A stretch of 64,000 bases of DNA from Sphagnum compactum (GCA_965153455.1 OZ234494.1:19220001-19284000); one strand, 5' to 3'. Shown: positions 13,896 through 26,863, counted from the first letter of the stretch. Made by a program: numbers and translations. Notes: generated by a model not told the origin, from the sequence alone.

Positions 13896-14976
13896 GTGAG
13901 TTTTTTCGCTTTTCCATCATTTGGTTGCTGCAATGGTGGGTAATAGTCGGCTAACAAAGGGGGGTTACCCAACAAATACAGAGAGTGAACTTCCACTCCC
14001 TTCCCAAAACGTTTTCTTGTTCCTTTGATACTTACCTTATGGGCCATGCTCAGGTCATATCAATTTTAGTTTCCAAACTATTTGGACGCAAGAAATGGGC
14101 ACTTTAGATGTGAATTTTTTTTGACCTAAGTTTGTTTTTATCAGGTGCAAATTTCTTTTTTTTTGGTTCCAATTTTGTGAGGTAGGTGGGATGGTAATAA
14201 TCCTCAAGTGGGCTTAGCCAAATTTGGCTACAGGTTAGAGAGGGAGGTAGAATATTTTGGGATTTTGCCTATGTTGTGGCGACAGGATAGACTCTTATCT
14301 TTTAATATGACTTTAGAAGTTTTTGCCTCCATATTTGGTGAATTTGAGCATAATTTTGCAAGAAAATCCTTAAGGCACTTCACAGTCCCTATTTCTTTTT
14401 ATTGTCAAGTGGCAATAATTCACCATTAAGAAAACACTGATCAGGTGAGTTCCCATCAGCGTTTTTTTTCTGGAAAAAACTTCTTCAACATCCAAGATTT
14501 TAGATCCAATTCGTATTCTTCAATCTTGGATGTTTCCAGTTGAAGAAAATTTTCCCATCCGAAATTTCTTCAATTCCTTCTACGTCAATATATTATAATC
14601 TTGGATGTTTTGCTATGTACTTGTATAAATGCTGAAGGAAACAATAACAGGAAAGTGTCTGGACAGCATCATATAGTCTTCAGCTTCATGCAAAAACAAC
14701 AAAAACAGTGAGCAATAATATTTTGAATGTTGTCATTTACTATTAACCTCAAAGTAACAATGTAATTTGATCAATCCTCACCTCATGTCTTTATATGTAA
14801 AAGAACATAGTCTTATAGATCAATTCCACATTTCAAGGCTATGCACATTGAAGACTTGTTTTAAACAATGTTGAGAACAAACAAATCTACTGTACTTTTC
14901 CACTCATATGAAATAAACCGTGTCTTACTAAATGCCCCAATTTCATCATAAGGAAACACCCTTTAGGTGGGAAAGT
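13896..14976. other. Spacer between tRNA-Val and the UGT stop codon
   Basis: AT-rich sequence containing the 3' flank of the minus-strand UGT. A short inverted pair built on the words ATCTTGGATG and CATCCAAGAT occurs around 14490-14610. No gene is seen. Confidence 0.5.
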
Positions 14977-17584
14977 TCATTTGTTCATCAATCTTATGGA
15001 ATTAACCTCCTCCACAAAAAGAGCTAAGTTTCTCCTTGATGATCCTCCAGGTCCAGTTGCCTTTTCTAGAACTTTACTGAGTTCTTCAACCTTCTTCTTC
15101 ATAGCTTGGCCCCTCTTGTCTTCCATCAAAAGTCGGATAACTCTTTCAACTTCCTCCCCTCTAACAACAGTATCTTTGAAGTTCTTGTGCACTGGCAGTG
15201 CTATGTGTAAGATGTCAACACATAGCACACGGTTCAACATTTGGTCAGCCCAAAGTGGCCATGCAATCATAGGCACCCCCATAGCAATACTCTCTGTAAC
15301 TGAGTTCCATCCACAATGTGTTAAAAAACCTCCAATGGTTGGGTGTGCAAGGATTTGAAGTTGTGGTGCCCAAGAGGTGTAAATCAAACCTTTGTCTTTT
15401 GTTCTTTCCATAAAACTTTTAGGAAAATATGATGCCAGACGCTGTTGATCAGTAGATGTAATTGGTGACAGCCCATTCACAGTACTGGATGCAGCTGGAA
15501 TCTTCACAACCCAAAGGAAACGTACCCCACTAGCTTCAAGCCCTGAAGCAAACTCATGCATCTGCTCCATTGGGAACACAGATATTGTCCCAAAACATAT
15601 GAATAAAACTGACGATTCTGGCTGTTTATTTAACCAATGCAGACATTCATTATTGTCTTGTGCAAATTGTAGTCTCTGTCGAAGAGGCTGATCCCCTTGA
15701 CAAAACTGAATATTTTCAAACATAAAAGGCCCAACTGCCAATATCTTGGGCACCTGTCACCACGTTAAATAAAATCCCCCAATTAATCATATGTAACTAA
15801 TTTATTGTTTACAACAAATCTAAACCCTAAATCCTAAAGTTTTAGCCCTAAACCAGCATTTATATATACATATGTATATATAAATATACATTCACATTGA
15901 ATATCATATATATTGTTTCAAAATTCAGTGTTAAGTTAAGCCCCAGGGGAAGGGAATTCTCGGAAAATGGGGCCTGCGTGAGGCAGAGTCAGGTGGCCCC
16001 TTATTCCGAGAATGCCCTCCCCCAGGGCTTTTACCTTGTGTAAAGCACAGCTACTCAACATTCTATGTCTGAAAAGTTCCTCTTCTCAGCAGAGGAACTT
16101 TCATGCTTATAAGGTGCCCTCGCAGTACACTGAAAATGACAGCAATGCTATATGTCTTTTAGCTATTCGCATTCTCTGATCAAATCCTTAGGTCCACAGT
16201 GCAAGAACATCAACTATAAAGGGCAAAAGCTTGGGTTCTTCATCTCCCAGGGAACTTATAATTCATATTTCAGAGATTACAGTCGTTACTCCCTGGGAGA
16301 CCCATTTATCGATGGAACCGGTAGAAACACTCAAGGAAATCTTTCAGGAAATTTTTATGACAAGTCAAAATACAAATAGTTCGAATTACTTCCATCGACA
16401 ACTTACAATCCATCTAGACATCTATAAATAGTAGAGATGGAAGCTGTTAATGGAACTAGGAAACAACCAATGAACAATATGTACGTGTCTACCAGTGCGG
16501 TCTTGGCCTTCTGCCGCAACTCCAAGTGTGAACTGGACTAATGTAACTGCCTTCTTGAGTAATGCCTTTAAGAGCTTAAAATTACGGAGGAAAAAATAAA
16601 TTTGGACACTTGGACACTGGAGCTGACCTGTTCTCGTGTGGAGTGTTTACAGATCATTTCCTGTAACCCATCGATGATCTCGGATTCCAGCTCATATACG
16701 CTATTCACAAGCACCCCAGCAGCTTCCCACAAGCGCTCGCCTTCATACACAAGCAATCCAGGGCTGGGCAGATTGGAGGGTAGATCGGAAGGTACAATCG
16801 GAGGGAAACACGGAATCTCCAAAGACTTGCCATCGGATGGAACAGGGAGGAGACCCTGTGCATTGAAGTCGCGCAGACTGTATAGTAACGATAGCAAATG
16901 TGGAGTCGGAAAAAGACAATATCTCGGGATCTTGAATTCGTCTGCAATATCCTGCATGCAGCAGAACCCAAATTGGTTTTGTTATTATTGCACTATGTAA
17001 GTTGGTGCACTGTTGTGATTATCAGAAGGTACATGAACCAGCTGCGAGGATGCACACGACGACGCGAGATGTCTACAATGCACGCGCACAAAAAATTTCT
17101 CCAGAAAGACAAAGGATTGAATAGCTGAATCATGTTGCTAGTGACGTACCTGGGTCCAAGCTAGAAACATATCGGAGATGATGCAAACAGGAGGACCAAA
17201 ACGCGAATCTGAGGATTGAGAAATATCAGAAGTTACGCCATTGGGCTTCATCAGTGCCGTCATCAGCTCGGAGAGCTGATCTCTCATGTTATTAGTAACT
17301 TGTATCATCGCGATAAAATTCTTGCGATTCACCTCGGCATACTCAGCAGGAAGGTCAAAACAAACAAGTCGAATATTTTCGCGGGCTTCAACGCTGTTGT
17401 TTACCACGAGTGCTCGCCGCGCGTTGGCAAGGTGAGGAATTGTGGTGATGAAGGTAATTGTCAGTCCGTTCCGCGCCAAGCTCTTCGCGAACGGAAAAAA
17501 GCGAGCCAGGTGACCTCCTGCAGGAAAGGGGAATGCCACCACATGTGCTCCCTTGATCATCCGGGTCGTGTCGTCCACCGTCAT
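14977..17584 (-). CDS. Family-1 UDP-glycosyltransferase (plant UGT)
   Basis: Three exons on the minus strand, 17584-17150, 16951-16628 and 15753-14977, join in phase 0 through GT..AG introns (198 and 874 nt) to give 511 residues. UGTs transfer a sugar from a UDP-sugar to small acceptors such as flavonoids, hormones or lipophilic metabolites in the cytosol. Visible family marks: an N-terminal beta strand followed by PAGGH with the catalytic His at 25; an Asp at 138 in SDMFLAWTQ, the usual partner of the His; and a full 44-residue PSPG donor-binding box at 381-424, starting WAPQ and containing HCGWNS and ending ADQ. A terminal Gln in that box is usual for UDP-glucose users, but donor and acceptor are not proven. 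Exon 3 begins at VPKILAVGP, the standard linker to the C-terminal domain. No disabling change is seen. An antisense frame over the last exon is a shadow. Confidence 0.95.
15938..16030. repeat. Long inverted repeat (hairpin) in UGT intron 2
   Basis: The arms 15938-15974 and 15995-16030 are complementary over about 36 bases with only a few mismatches and one bulge, around a 20-nt loop. Shared core: ATTCTCGGAA paired with TTCCGAGAAT. The stretch is far more GC-rich than its surroundings. A pre-miRNA-like precursor or a small foldback element are both possible. Confidence 0.75.
16073..16101. repeat. Short perfect hairpin in UGT intron 2
   Basis: AAAGTTCCTC (16073-16082) and GAGGAACTTT (16092-16101) form a perfect 10-bp stem with a 9-nt loop, 43 nt from the larger hairpin. 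Confidence 0.75.
16243..16300. repeat. Third inverted repeat in UGT intron 2
   Basis: TCTCCCAGGGA (16243-16253) and its exact reverse complement TCCCTGGGAGA (16290-16300) flank a 36-nt spacer. Confidence 0.7.
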
Positions 17585-18946
17585 AATGATTGACTTGCAC
17601 CTCCTCGCCCTCTAAACCTGAAGCAACATCCTCACCGGATTTAGAGAAAACGTTCAATCGAGTCGCAGTGTTAACTATCACCTTTACGTTTCTATCTAGT
17701 CAGGAGTTTGCTTTCATGCCTTGGGCCCTGTGATATCCAGCTATGTGCAAACAAGTCGACGACGAATGTCCCTGCCTTTCAAAAGCTAGGAGAACGAGTC
17801 CGAAAGTAATTATATGAGCGATGTATTTCTTTTGCTTACAGCGATCGTTTGAAATTTATCTTCTCCTTTACAATCAAGCAGCTGATCTAGACTGCCTCAT
17901 GGGAAATGGCATTACGAGATGGTTGTTGAACAGGTCTTCCTGGGAATTGATCACTAGGTTCTCCATGTCTAAAGGCGATGGGAATTCATGTAGGGAACTG
18001 TGGCGTTGCGAGCTCTGACTTGCAGGCTTAGAGCCTAAGTACGTCAGTTCAATGACTAATTTTCTGGACACACAGAAAAGAGAGAGAGACGTGACACTTG
18101 AGTACAGATCTGAATCCCGGCTCCCTTATGGAATTCTACACATTTTTCCAATTGCGTATTCGGAGCACTGCTGCAATTGCATTAGTTCTGGACAAGGACA
18201 GCTTTAAAACAGTTGCGTCATATGAGATAGTCCGCACGTGATCTACAGGAGGCTAACGGCCGTCTACTTCTTTACTTTGTAGTATATTCTGTTGCGCCAC
18301 CAACTAGCTTCGCATTTGGCACTTTATGAGTTGTGCAGCAAAGAGAAGGAGCCTGAATTTAATGTCTCAAATTGGGAAGCTGGCAACATTAGGTTCGGCA
18401 GATCTTGCAACACACGTAGCGCAGACTGAAAACCAGTGAACGTTAGAGACCGACATTAACTCTCTGCACGACACTGCCTCATTCTTCAAATGGCACTCTT
18501 CTATATGATGCGAGATCGTGAGTATCGAGCAAATCTAACCTCGAATTACACACACATGATATGTTTTGAATATATACACAGCAATGGAACTATTGTGATT
18601 CCTGGCAGCCAGCTATAAGAGCTTCAGGTGTTAAGAAACAAATAAAAACCAATATCAAAGTTATAAACCCAACTACCCGGTGCAGGGTAATATTGCATTA
18701 TATATACCAACCTTGTGGCGCTGCGAATATATTAGCTCAAGAGTCGCTTACTGAAGGTTCCTATAATCGATCTAGTCCAACGAGGAGTCTCCAACAAGCT
18801 GCCTGCTGACCTTCAGGACTAAAGAGCACGCGTCGAGAAAGTGTTAGAAACTGGCGCAAAAGGTGTAGATCACGGGAGACTATATATAAACTGCGCTGAA
18901 GAGAAGAGATCAATGCATGCGCTTGTTCATTGTAGAGCTCCTAGAC
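17585..18946. promoter_or_regulatory. Upstream region of the UGT, with a plus-strand TATA-like box at 18881
   Basis: This 1.4 kb is less AT-rich than the general spacer and contains no recognisable coding exon. It presumably includes the minus-strand UGT promoter. A strong TATA-like string (TATATATAAA, 18881-18890) is oriented for rightward transcription, away from the UGT. No matching downstream gene was identified. Confidence 0.35.
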
Positions 18947-19213
18947 TTAAAGCTGCATAGTTAAACAGGAGCATGAACACATGTTTCCAGCAATATCACG
19001 ATACGTATGTACTATAGCTAATCGATGGTCTACTACATGACTAGTTTCACAGGGTATCTGCTGCCTATGCTGAATTCGTGGCGTCTCAACCTCCAAGAGA
19101 AGCAAAATGACAGTTGCTGCTGCAACCACACTAAAGACAAGAAGATCAAGTGCAGGCGGTGATGATGGATGCAGCTGCTGCTGCAGCAGTGCTTTAGTTT
19201 TCTGTGACGGCAT
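18947..19213 (-). CDS. Small ORF with one predicted membrane segment (doubtful)
   Basis: An 88-codon minus-strand frame. Its N-terminal part (MPSQKTKALLQQQ...) leads into a hydrophobic stretch of about 20 residues, LDLLVFSVVAAATVILLLL, followed by a polar tail. The sequence has no family that I recognise. An overlapping plus-strand frame (19107-19301) crosses the same GCAGCTGCTGCTG repeat, so the openness of either frame could be due to that repeat. Reported only because it is in the most composition-balanced part of the spacer and has a plausible topology; it may not be a gene. Confidence 0.15.
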   Translation of the reverse strand: MPSQKTKALLQQQLHPSSPPALDLLVFSVVAAATVILLLLEVETPRIQHRQQIPCETSHVVDHRLAIVHTYRDIAGNMCSCSCLTMQL

Positions 19214-19427
19214 AATATTAATATATTCAATTCACCCGTTCACTCGAACCGCAGCTTCATTGACTAACTATATGCAATCAGTTTTGTTGTCTAAAAGCTA
19301 AAACTGCTCCATCTCATCAGGCTAACTTCTAAGAATAAATTAGGGTCACTGCGAGTCTAAATTTGACATCTACCAGTCTAAATATAGCCAGTAACAGGCC
19401 TTGCTCAAAAAAGGTGAAGGTTCCCTG

Positions 19428-19505
19428 GTGTGTTGGTTCACGATGTGGGGAAGGTCTCAGTGTGGGGGGTTTGAGTTCAAGAACAAGGATGTCAGTTCTG
19501 TAACG
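19428..19505 (+). repeat. Weak tRNA-like (SINE-head-like) sequence
   Basis: An A-box-like TGTTGGTTCACGATGTGG is followed about 30 nt on by a B-box-like TTTGAGTTCAAGAAC. Spacing resembles a tRNA-derived Pol III promoter, but both boxes are degenerate. Confidence 0.3.
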
Positions 19506-21722
19506 TTATACTGTAAAAAGTTTTGATTTCTCTCGAAAAGGGATGGAGGGATGAACAGTAATTATTAGAAGATTTCGATTCAGCATAAAATCAGGAGAAC
19601 TGTATATTCCTACTTCATTCCTGCTTTCCAGAGGTTGGACAATGGGTAACTAATGGCGGAAAGCCGTTCAACGTGTGACATTTGGTTGGCTTTTTGTTTG
19701 GATGTTCATCAAGGTGCTAACTTTGGCTTTCCTTAAATTGTCTGAATGTTCATCAAAGTCCTAAAAATTATTGGGACCTGCCACCAATGATTCTTTACTT
19801 TCCATATGCACATGATTTCCATGCCGGATAGAGCTCTTTACTAGTGGTATTGACGCTGTACAATGGAAGTGCTGAAATAATTTGTTAATAAGCCCCCCAA
19901 TTATATGTCCCTAACATTAGCCTAGGAATGTAAATAGTTATGTTCTTAGGAAGGGTATTACCCCAGGTTGAAAATGGCGACCAAAAGTTTTAAAAATTAA
20001 AAATGCATGCAGCCAATGAGAAGGCCTGGCATTCCTTTGGGGAGGGCCAAACATTTTTATTCTGGGTTTGGGGGGAGAAGGAGGGGGCAGATGAATGGAG
20101 TTTTTTGCTGGGGAGGTGGTGCTCTTCTGTGTAGCGAGGTTTGCTAAGAAGAAACTTTAAAAATTTAGAGTTAACCTACAGTTTGGAGGCATCACTCTTC
20201 TCTTCTAGTGGTTTCCTCTAAACTGATTTTATCTCATATGCTTTGGCTAAAGTTGAATTGTCATATATGTAAACTAAAATGGTTTGCCATGGAACCTACT
20301 ATGCTTCTATTTTTGGGGAGTGGGGGTTAGAGAGGTACTTCTAATGGGGTTCCACAAAAGTGGCTCTGTCAAAGAAAAAACAAAAAACCCTTCACTAATT
20401 ATTAGAATCAACAATAGGTGCCCTCAATACTTAAATATGTGCACCTTGGGTGAATTCATCAGCACCCACACTCTTTTCATAGTAAAACTATAAACCCCAA
20501 TTGGTTTTTTGGTTGCTTCTAGACATAATAACATCCTGACCCAAGATTAAGTGAGGGCAGAGCTGAGTCCAATTTAATATAGCTACTAAATTAGCGCCTT
20601 ACGCTAGAAGGTGAAAGGTAAAAGTACCCAATGCCCATGTAGGTCTGATTCACCCTCACCAATGTGTGCTATGGATGCAGAGTTTGAGGTACTAAAAGAG
20701 ATTTTGACCTTTAAACTTCTCGGTACACGTGGAGCAAGCAGTGGCAAATTAATTGACACGTAATGGCTTTGAATTTAGGAATACATAGTGACTTTAGAAC
20801 GTGAGGTTTCAATATCGAGACAGGATGTTACATGTGTATGTCGCCTTGGATTTTGCAATTAATGACTTTTAGAGAGTTCTAAGTTAAATCTGAGATAATT
20901 AAAGCGTTGCAAGTCTGGATTTGTCCTAAGAGGTTTTTAGAGGTGCTGGGCTCAAAGTTAATGTGAACATGCATATTAAAAATCTAATAAATTCTTTTTG
21001 CAAAACAAGAAGGCTGTGCTAAGTGATTTTACAATCCGCATAGTTCTGTCTAGAACCATGCAAAGCACAAAAAGACAACCCCCAAAATGCATGGGGCACC
21101 ACTTGTTTTGCAGAACATGTAGAACAAGAAGAACCATGCTGTGCAGTTCAATGCAACATGACGCAGGGCCCAAAAAGACAACACTCAAAATGAGTGGGAC
21201 AGAGCTCTAGAGGGAGGATTTGGAGTTTCCCATGGAAGTCTCCATGTGATGCATTATGTCCATTCTGAATTGGAAACAGCTTTGGTGTTGTCTACAAGTT
21301 TAAAGGCGTGTGTGAACTGTTCACCCCCATTGAATGGTGCATTATGTTCATTAATGAGTGCCTATATATAGCACACTTGGACTTGACAATCTACTTCAGT
21401 GATCTGACCAGCATTCATGTGGCCAGAGAAATTTGAGAATGTTACAAGAGCAGATTCGCCCTGAAGCTCTAAAGCAGAAACCTAGTCTATTCGGAAAGAT
21501 ATTTTGATGATCTCTTTTTTGGATCCCAGTGTTGGGTTGTAGTGCATTATCATGTCTGGCCAAGTACTTATGTTTTAGATCAAAAGAATCTGAGTCCAGC
21601 ACTGAGTAATTACTAGCACGACAGTTAGAGGGATTTTTAATTGCAAGGTGAGAAATGGAACACACAACACACCTATCTAGACAGTTTTGTATCTAAAATG
21701 ACCATTCACTTTGTGAGTGAGT

Positions 21723-21800
21723 GTTTTTTTGTGGTGGCGTTGGTCATCATCTCAAGCTGATAGTACATCAATTACTTCCTTGGTTCCAAATTCAGAATTG
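21723..21800 (+). pseudogene. Degenerate tRNA-Val-like relic
   Basis: The 5' half (GTTTTTTTGTGGTGGCGTTG, then GTCATCATCTCA) closely follows the D-arm half of the intact tRNA-Val at 13.8 kb. A B-box-like GGTTCCAAATTC lies at the expected distance. The anticodon arm and the acceptor pairing are lost. It is either a tRNA pseudogene or the head of a tRNA-derived SINE. Confidence 0.5.
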
Positions 21801-24369
21801 AGTGAATATATTTGGTGGAAACTCACCCTTTTTGCTCTTTTTGTTGCTCTACCACACAAGGGGAAAAGAAGACAAAATGTAAATTAGTTTTTCTTGTCTC
21901 ATGTTGTTGTTGGTTTGCCTTGAATAAAATGATCATATACAAACTTCTCATAAATATTTTTTTTACTAGTTGAACTTGCTCTAATTGTTACAGTCCTTCA
22001 CTTCCGTGGTCCAGTTCAACACTAATTATATTATATTCAGAAATGTTGAAATTTTCAGAAATATTTTTTTCTGAAAGAAAATTAAAGAATCTGATGGAAT
22101 ATATGGGAATATATCAGTTGTTGAAATGGAATCCTCAAAATTAATTGATTATTTGACAAAAATGTTTTGAACTGGCCCAAATACTGTGATATTTGTACAT
22201 GTATGATGTATTCTCTTCTCTTCATTTAGTTAAGTAGTGCCTGTCCTAAGTTGTTCCAATTGCTTTGAAGTATGTCATTCAAATGCTAATCATTCATTGA
22301 TCTACTTGGGTATTGAATGTTTAAAGTCTCACAACCGTGAATGCAGAAATCTTTAAAGTTTATATTATATACTATGTATAATTATGAAATGGGGAGTTTT
22401 TTTATTATATGAATATCTTTCTCCTAAGATTTGTTTATTTGAGCAACATATTTTGAACTTCATAGTCTAACTCTAATTACAGTTCCACCAAGTGCTCAGT
22501 ATTATGTTTTCCAGTTTTTCAATGTTGCTAAAGTTACAATCATTAATAACAAGATTTGGCCACAGTTGGGTATAGAGCAGATCTCATAGTAGATTTTTTT
22601 CAAAATCCTTCTATATTGTGGCAAACTACTAGAGGCTAAGGTAGAAATCAGGCATTTAAAAAAATTATTATTTGACAATTTTTAATTTAGGTCATTTTTC
22701 AGTTTAGAAAAATCCTTTGTTGATGTTGTTGAGCTTATTTTTCCTTGGAAAATAGCAAAAAAATTGCTACTTTTGAAAACATTGCAAGTGCCAGATTAAA
22801 ATACACAAATTAATCAAATCCTTTATTCTTTGTTAATGTTATATTAAACAATTGAGCAACTGTTTTAAACAAATGGTGTATAAAGGTTAATTTTAATTTT
22901 GGGTTGAAAAAGTATTGAAAGACACTACATCAAATTGTAGTCATCTATATAATATTTGCTAAAAAGCTTACCACAGAACAAAATGAAGATTTCAAAAAGA
23001 ACTGGCCAACACCAGTTACAACCAATTGTTTGGGTTTTCCCATAGAAAACTGAAATGATCATAAGTCTTTAATTGATAGTAGGAATTAGTACCCAATAAG
23101 ATTTATTTTTCTCAAAATATGGAATCCAATTGTCATCTATAGTAGGTTAAAATTTTGTAACGCATAGTACACTTCATTATATGTAGCTAAGAAAATAAAA
23201 TCAATAATTTGGACTTTCATTTGGGCTAGGTAAAGGGAGATGGGATCAGTGCTGTTTTCTTTTCAACTTTTTTATTTCACAAAAGTGGCATCTTTCACTG
23301 AAAAACGCATTTTTTTCGAAGTTTATGTACAAAACCAAATTTGCAAACTAGCAAAAATTCACCACCAAAAAAGTCACAAGATTGAATAGCATTGAAAAGT
23401 ATGAAGTGAAATGGGATGATACCATTATACGTTAAGTGAGTCAACTAGTGTTACAGTACATGAATATGTGCACACCAAAATCATAGCCTTGGTAAAAGAA
23501 CAATTTTTGTGAAATGTGTTTTATGTTTTTGAAAGAAAGCTGGAATCAGAGGATATTTACAAAATCAAAGAAACTGCCCAACACTCAAAGGAACCTTGCA
23601 AGATGTGGCTATGTTATAGATGTTGAGAAGTACAATTTAATACCAAAACAGGAAGAATTTGAGCAATATGTTTTCAATTATTAGCTTTTTGCATGTAGAA
23701 AAATTGTCCATATACGAGTTTTGTTGTTGATGGGATAATTTGGAACATGTGGATTCCCACCTCACAAATAAAGACACCAAATTTAATACTAAGTGGTTCA
23801 AAGTAATAGTAGGTCTTCATTGACAAACCTATAACCAGTAGATGCGCAAATGGACACAAGAACCTTTTGGATAGGTTCTCTTGCTGAAAATTTGAGAAAT
23901 GTAATAAATCCCATGTGATTTTGGAGGGGAAATGTCAACCCCCTATAGCAAATAGGTTTATTTTTATATTTTTAAAAATATTTTATCTATGTTACTTTAT
24001 GATATACCTTATATTATTTTAAGCTACTTTAGTTATTCTAACTTATATTTTATGTTATTATAGACTATCATAAATTATTGTATCCTTTGTTTGTTTCTTT
24101 TTGGAGGGGAAATGTAGATCCCCTGTTTGATGGGCCCTGCCCCCACAGGGACGGGGACTATAGCATTGGATCCAACTTTTGGAAGTTTTACATTATGAGA
24201 ACCAGTTTTACATTAGATGAACCGGTTTCTTTGGTGAAAGTGTTTAGACTGTTTAAAATGGAACTGATTTTTTGGGTGTGTTCTGAGTGTGGACACAGTA
24301 GGTAGACGTACAACATCTTACCTATTGGCAAGGCCAGCGTGTTTGTGATGCCTTGTTTCTTTTGTCGTA

Positions 24370-24475
24370 GGGAAAATTAGTCTTTTCTTATGTAAATCCC
24401 TTGTCTGCTTTTCTAGCGTTAGGGAAAAAAAGTATTTTCCTGGACGTAAATCCCCTGTCTGCAGACAAGTCTTTT
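24370..24475 (+). repeat. Diverged tandem duplication, unit ~52 bp
   Basis: Two adjacent copies run from AGGGAAAA... to ...GTAAATCCC(T/C)TGTCTGC. The first starts at 24370 and the second near 24421. Confidence 0.5.
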
Positions 24476-26510
24476 CCCTCAGTCTTTTCCCCATTGTATG
24501 GAACTTATTCAGGGAAAACTATTAAAACACCCCCAAACAAAATCCAAGTCCTCTCTTTAATTTCTGCTGCTATTACCAAGTAGGGTTTCAAAATAAGGGT
24601 TTCCTTTGAATTAGGAGACTTTGAAAAGGGGAAAAGGTCTTGAAGTCCCTTTAAGGATGCAAACTCCCTTCTATGATTTTTTTGCCTCCATTCTCTTGGA
24701 GGTAAAAATAAGTTTCCTTTGGGTATTGTGACCATTATGTACTTGGGAAATTTATTAACTTCCCTCACAACAAAATGCCAATCCCTCATTGTGTAACCCT
24801 TAAACCTTATTTTTACCATCAACCTCAAAACCCTAAACTTGACAAACCCTAAAGAAAACAACCTTAAACAGAAATTTATTGAATTTAGAACCTAAAACCC
24901 AAAATTATATAAATCATAGAATTCTAAATTGATAATAAATGCACTATGTGAACTTTAAACCTAAAAAAAACCTTACACCTTGAAAAATCTTTAAGCTTTG
25001 AGATCCTTCAACCTTAAGACCCTTAACCTTCCATCCCATGCTCTTAATACCTAAAATTATAAACTTCAATTGAGTTTTGCATTGCTTTGTTAACCTAGTT
25101 CTACCTTTCAAGGTTAGATCATTTTAAATGCATCACAAAACATGCACATTTTGAAAATGAATGTGTATTCACCAATGACAATCACATAATGAGCGAAATA
25201 TTGGGGCAATACCCAACATAAGTAATGAAAATTTATAAAAGAATGGATTCACAATTCTAAAAACAAAAAACGTGGTTTTGATGCAAAAGAACCTTCAAAA
25301 TGCATGTATTTAAAAGACAATTCCAATTCCTACAATTTTGAATGTGCTTAAATACAGATTTAATACATTATCATGTAATTCCCATGTGAATCAATATGGT
25401 GCAATGACATTCATACAAAGAAACATTTTTCTAAACAATGTTAAACACAAAAATAGTAAGATGTACATTAAGTTATGGATATTTTAATATATTGTTTGTT
25501 CATTGAACTTAATATTTTAGATTCTCATTTTTTAAATATAAAATGTTATAACATTAAACTATGGTGGACAAAAGTTTTTTTATGACACCCTGGGCCATGT
25601 GGCTCCCATGATTTAAAATTTAAGTTTAAGTAGGTTTTATTATGGACTTTTTTTGGACTCAACATGTGCAAAGTTGATGAAAAAAAAATCATATCAAAGG
25701 GTTGCAAGGGAAAGGATTTTTTAAACCATTTGGCTAGTTCTTTATATTCATTATGTTCACAATTTCTAGTTTTAGGCATAGGTCACATGTGTAAGAAATA
25801 AATATGCAAAAGACATGGTTACTTGTCCATTATAGAAGTTTAATTTGGCATTTTTTGCATGTCTACTTGTAAACCAACATATTGATGCATAATAGTGTAC
25901 ACATGTGAAAATCACCACAACAAATCATGGAATCATTATTCCTTTTTTCTTGAACCTTGAATAATGAACATTGGATTAACTAGTTTGTATAAACTCATTT
26001 AAGGACATTTATAACATTATCTATGATGGAAGCACATCAAGTAGCAAGATGATTGTATTATTCAACACACATTGAAAACAATTGTGTAAATGTTGTCCAA
26101 GATTTATCCATGATGGAAACACATGAAGTAACAAAAAGGGTTAAATTAGTCAACAAATGTTGGAATTCTTTAATAAATTCCATCCAAGATTTATCTAGGA
26201 TTCAAACATGTGTTAATCATTATTTAAAAAATTGAATGGAATTTTATCCAAGCTTTAGTTGAGATGGAAACACAATAATTCAAATAAGGATATGTTATTG
26301 AATGATCAATGCACAATTTGGATGAATTCATTGATATTAACACTAGATGAAATTTATAAATGTCATCCAAGGTTGATTCATGAAGATTAAATAAGCATCT
26401 GGCCGTGTTTGGCTACTTGGTAGGTTCTATTGACTGTTGGATCCTGGTTCTGACCCACGGTCTGCCCAGTTTGCCCAAAAATCCCGTTCTCGTATGACGA
26501 GGTCCTGGGA

Positions 26511-26524
26511 GGGGGGGGGGGGGG
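26511..26524 (+). repeat. Poly-G run (14)
   Basis: Fourteen consecutive G, followed by AGGGGG. Possible quadruplex former, or length-unstable in the assembly. Confidence 0.85.
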
Positions 26525-26672
26525 AGGGGGTAAAGTAAGTAGTAAGTACAGATCAGCTCTTCACTCCCACTAGCTAATATTGTAAAGTGAATTTACTGAC
26601 CAATAGTTTTTCCAGGTGGTAACTTTTTTTTTACTTGCAGCCAGCTGGAGATAATTGAGATGAACACAAAAA

Positions 26673-26796
26673 AGGGTTTGGTTATTATTGGCTATTAATT
26701 ATTTAATTTTGACCAAGGGTTTGGGTATTATTGGCTATTAATTATTTAATTTTGACGAAGGGTTTGGGTATTTTTAGCTCTAATTATTTAATATTG
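26673..26796 (+). repeat. 43-bp tandem repeat, ~2.8 copies
   Basis: Three consecutive units begin GGGTTTGG(G/T)TATT and continue with GGCTATTAATTATTTAATTT. The last is partial and diverged. Confidence 0.75.
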
Positions 26797-26863
26797 TCCC
26801 CCACAAATTTTGCATCCTCCCCCTATTTTTGCACTGTCAACCAACCATTCTAATCTAATAAAC

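Larger units (their letters stand above)
19214..26460. other. Long AT-rich spacer with decayed repeats
   Basis: No gene is recognisable. Short frames (90 codons or fewer, apart from a 118-codon minus frame at 24505-24861 that is low-complexity) have no domain. It holds the tRNA-like relics listed separately, a diverged local duplication at 24370-24475, and two copies of a word resembling GGAGGGGAAATGT near 23927 and 24103. Confidence 0.55.

Noticed and set aside
14981-15358. 125-codon plus-strand frame
   Set aside because: Antisense of the last UGT exon; the minus frame carries the PSPG box.
24505-24861. 118-codon minus-strand frame
   Set aside because: Lys/Phe-rich, with CCCTAAA-like words on the plus strand driving the openness; no domain.
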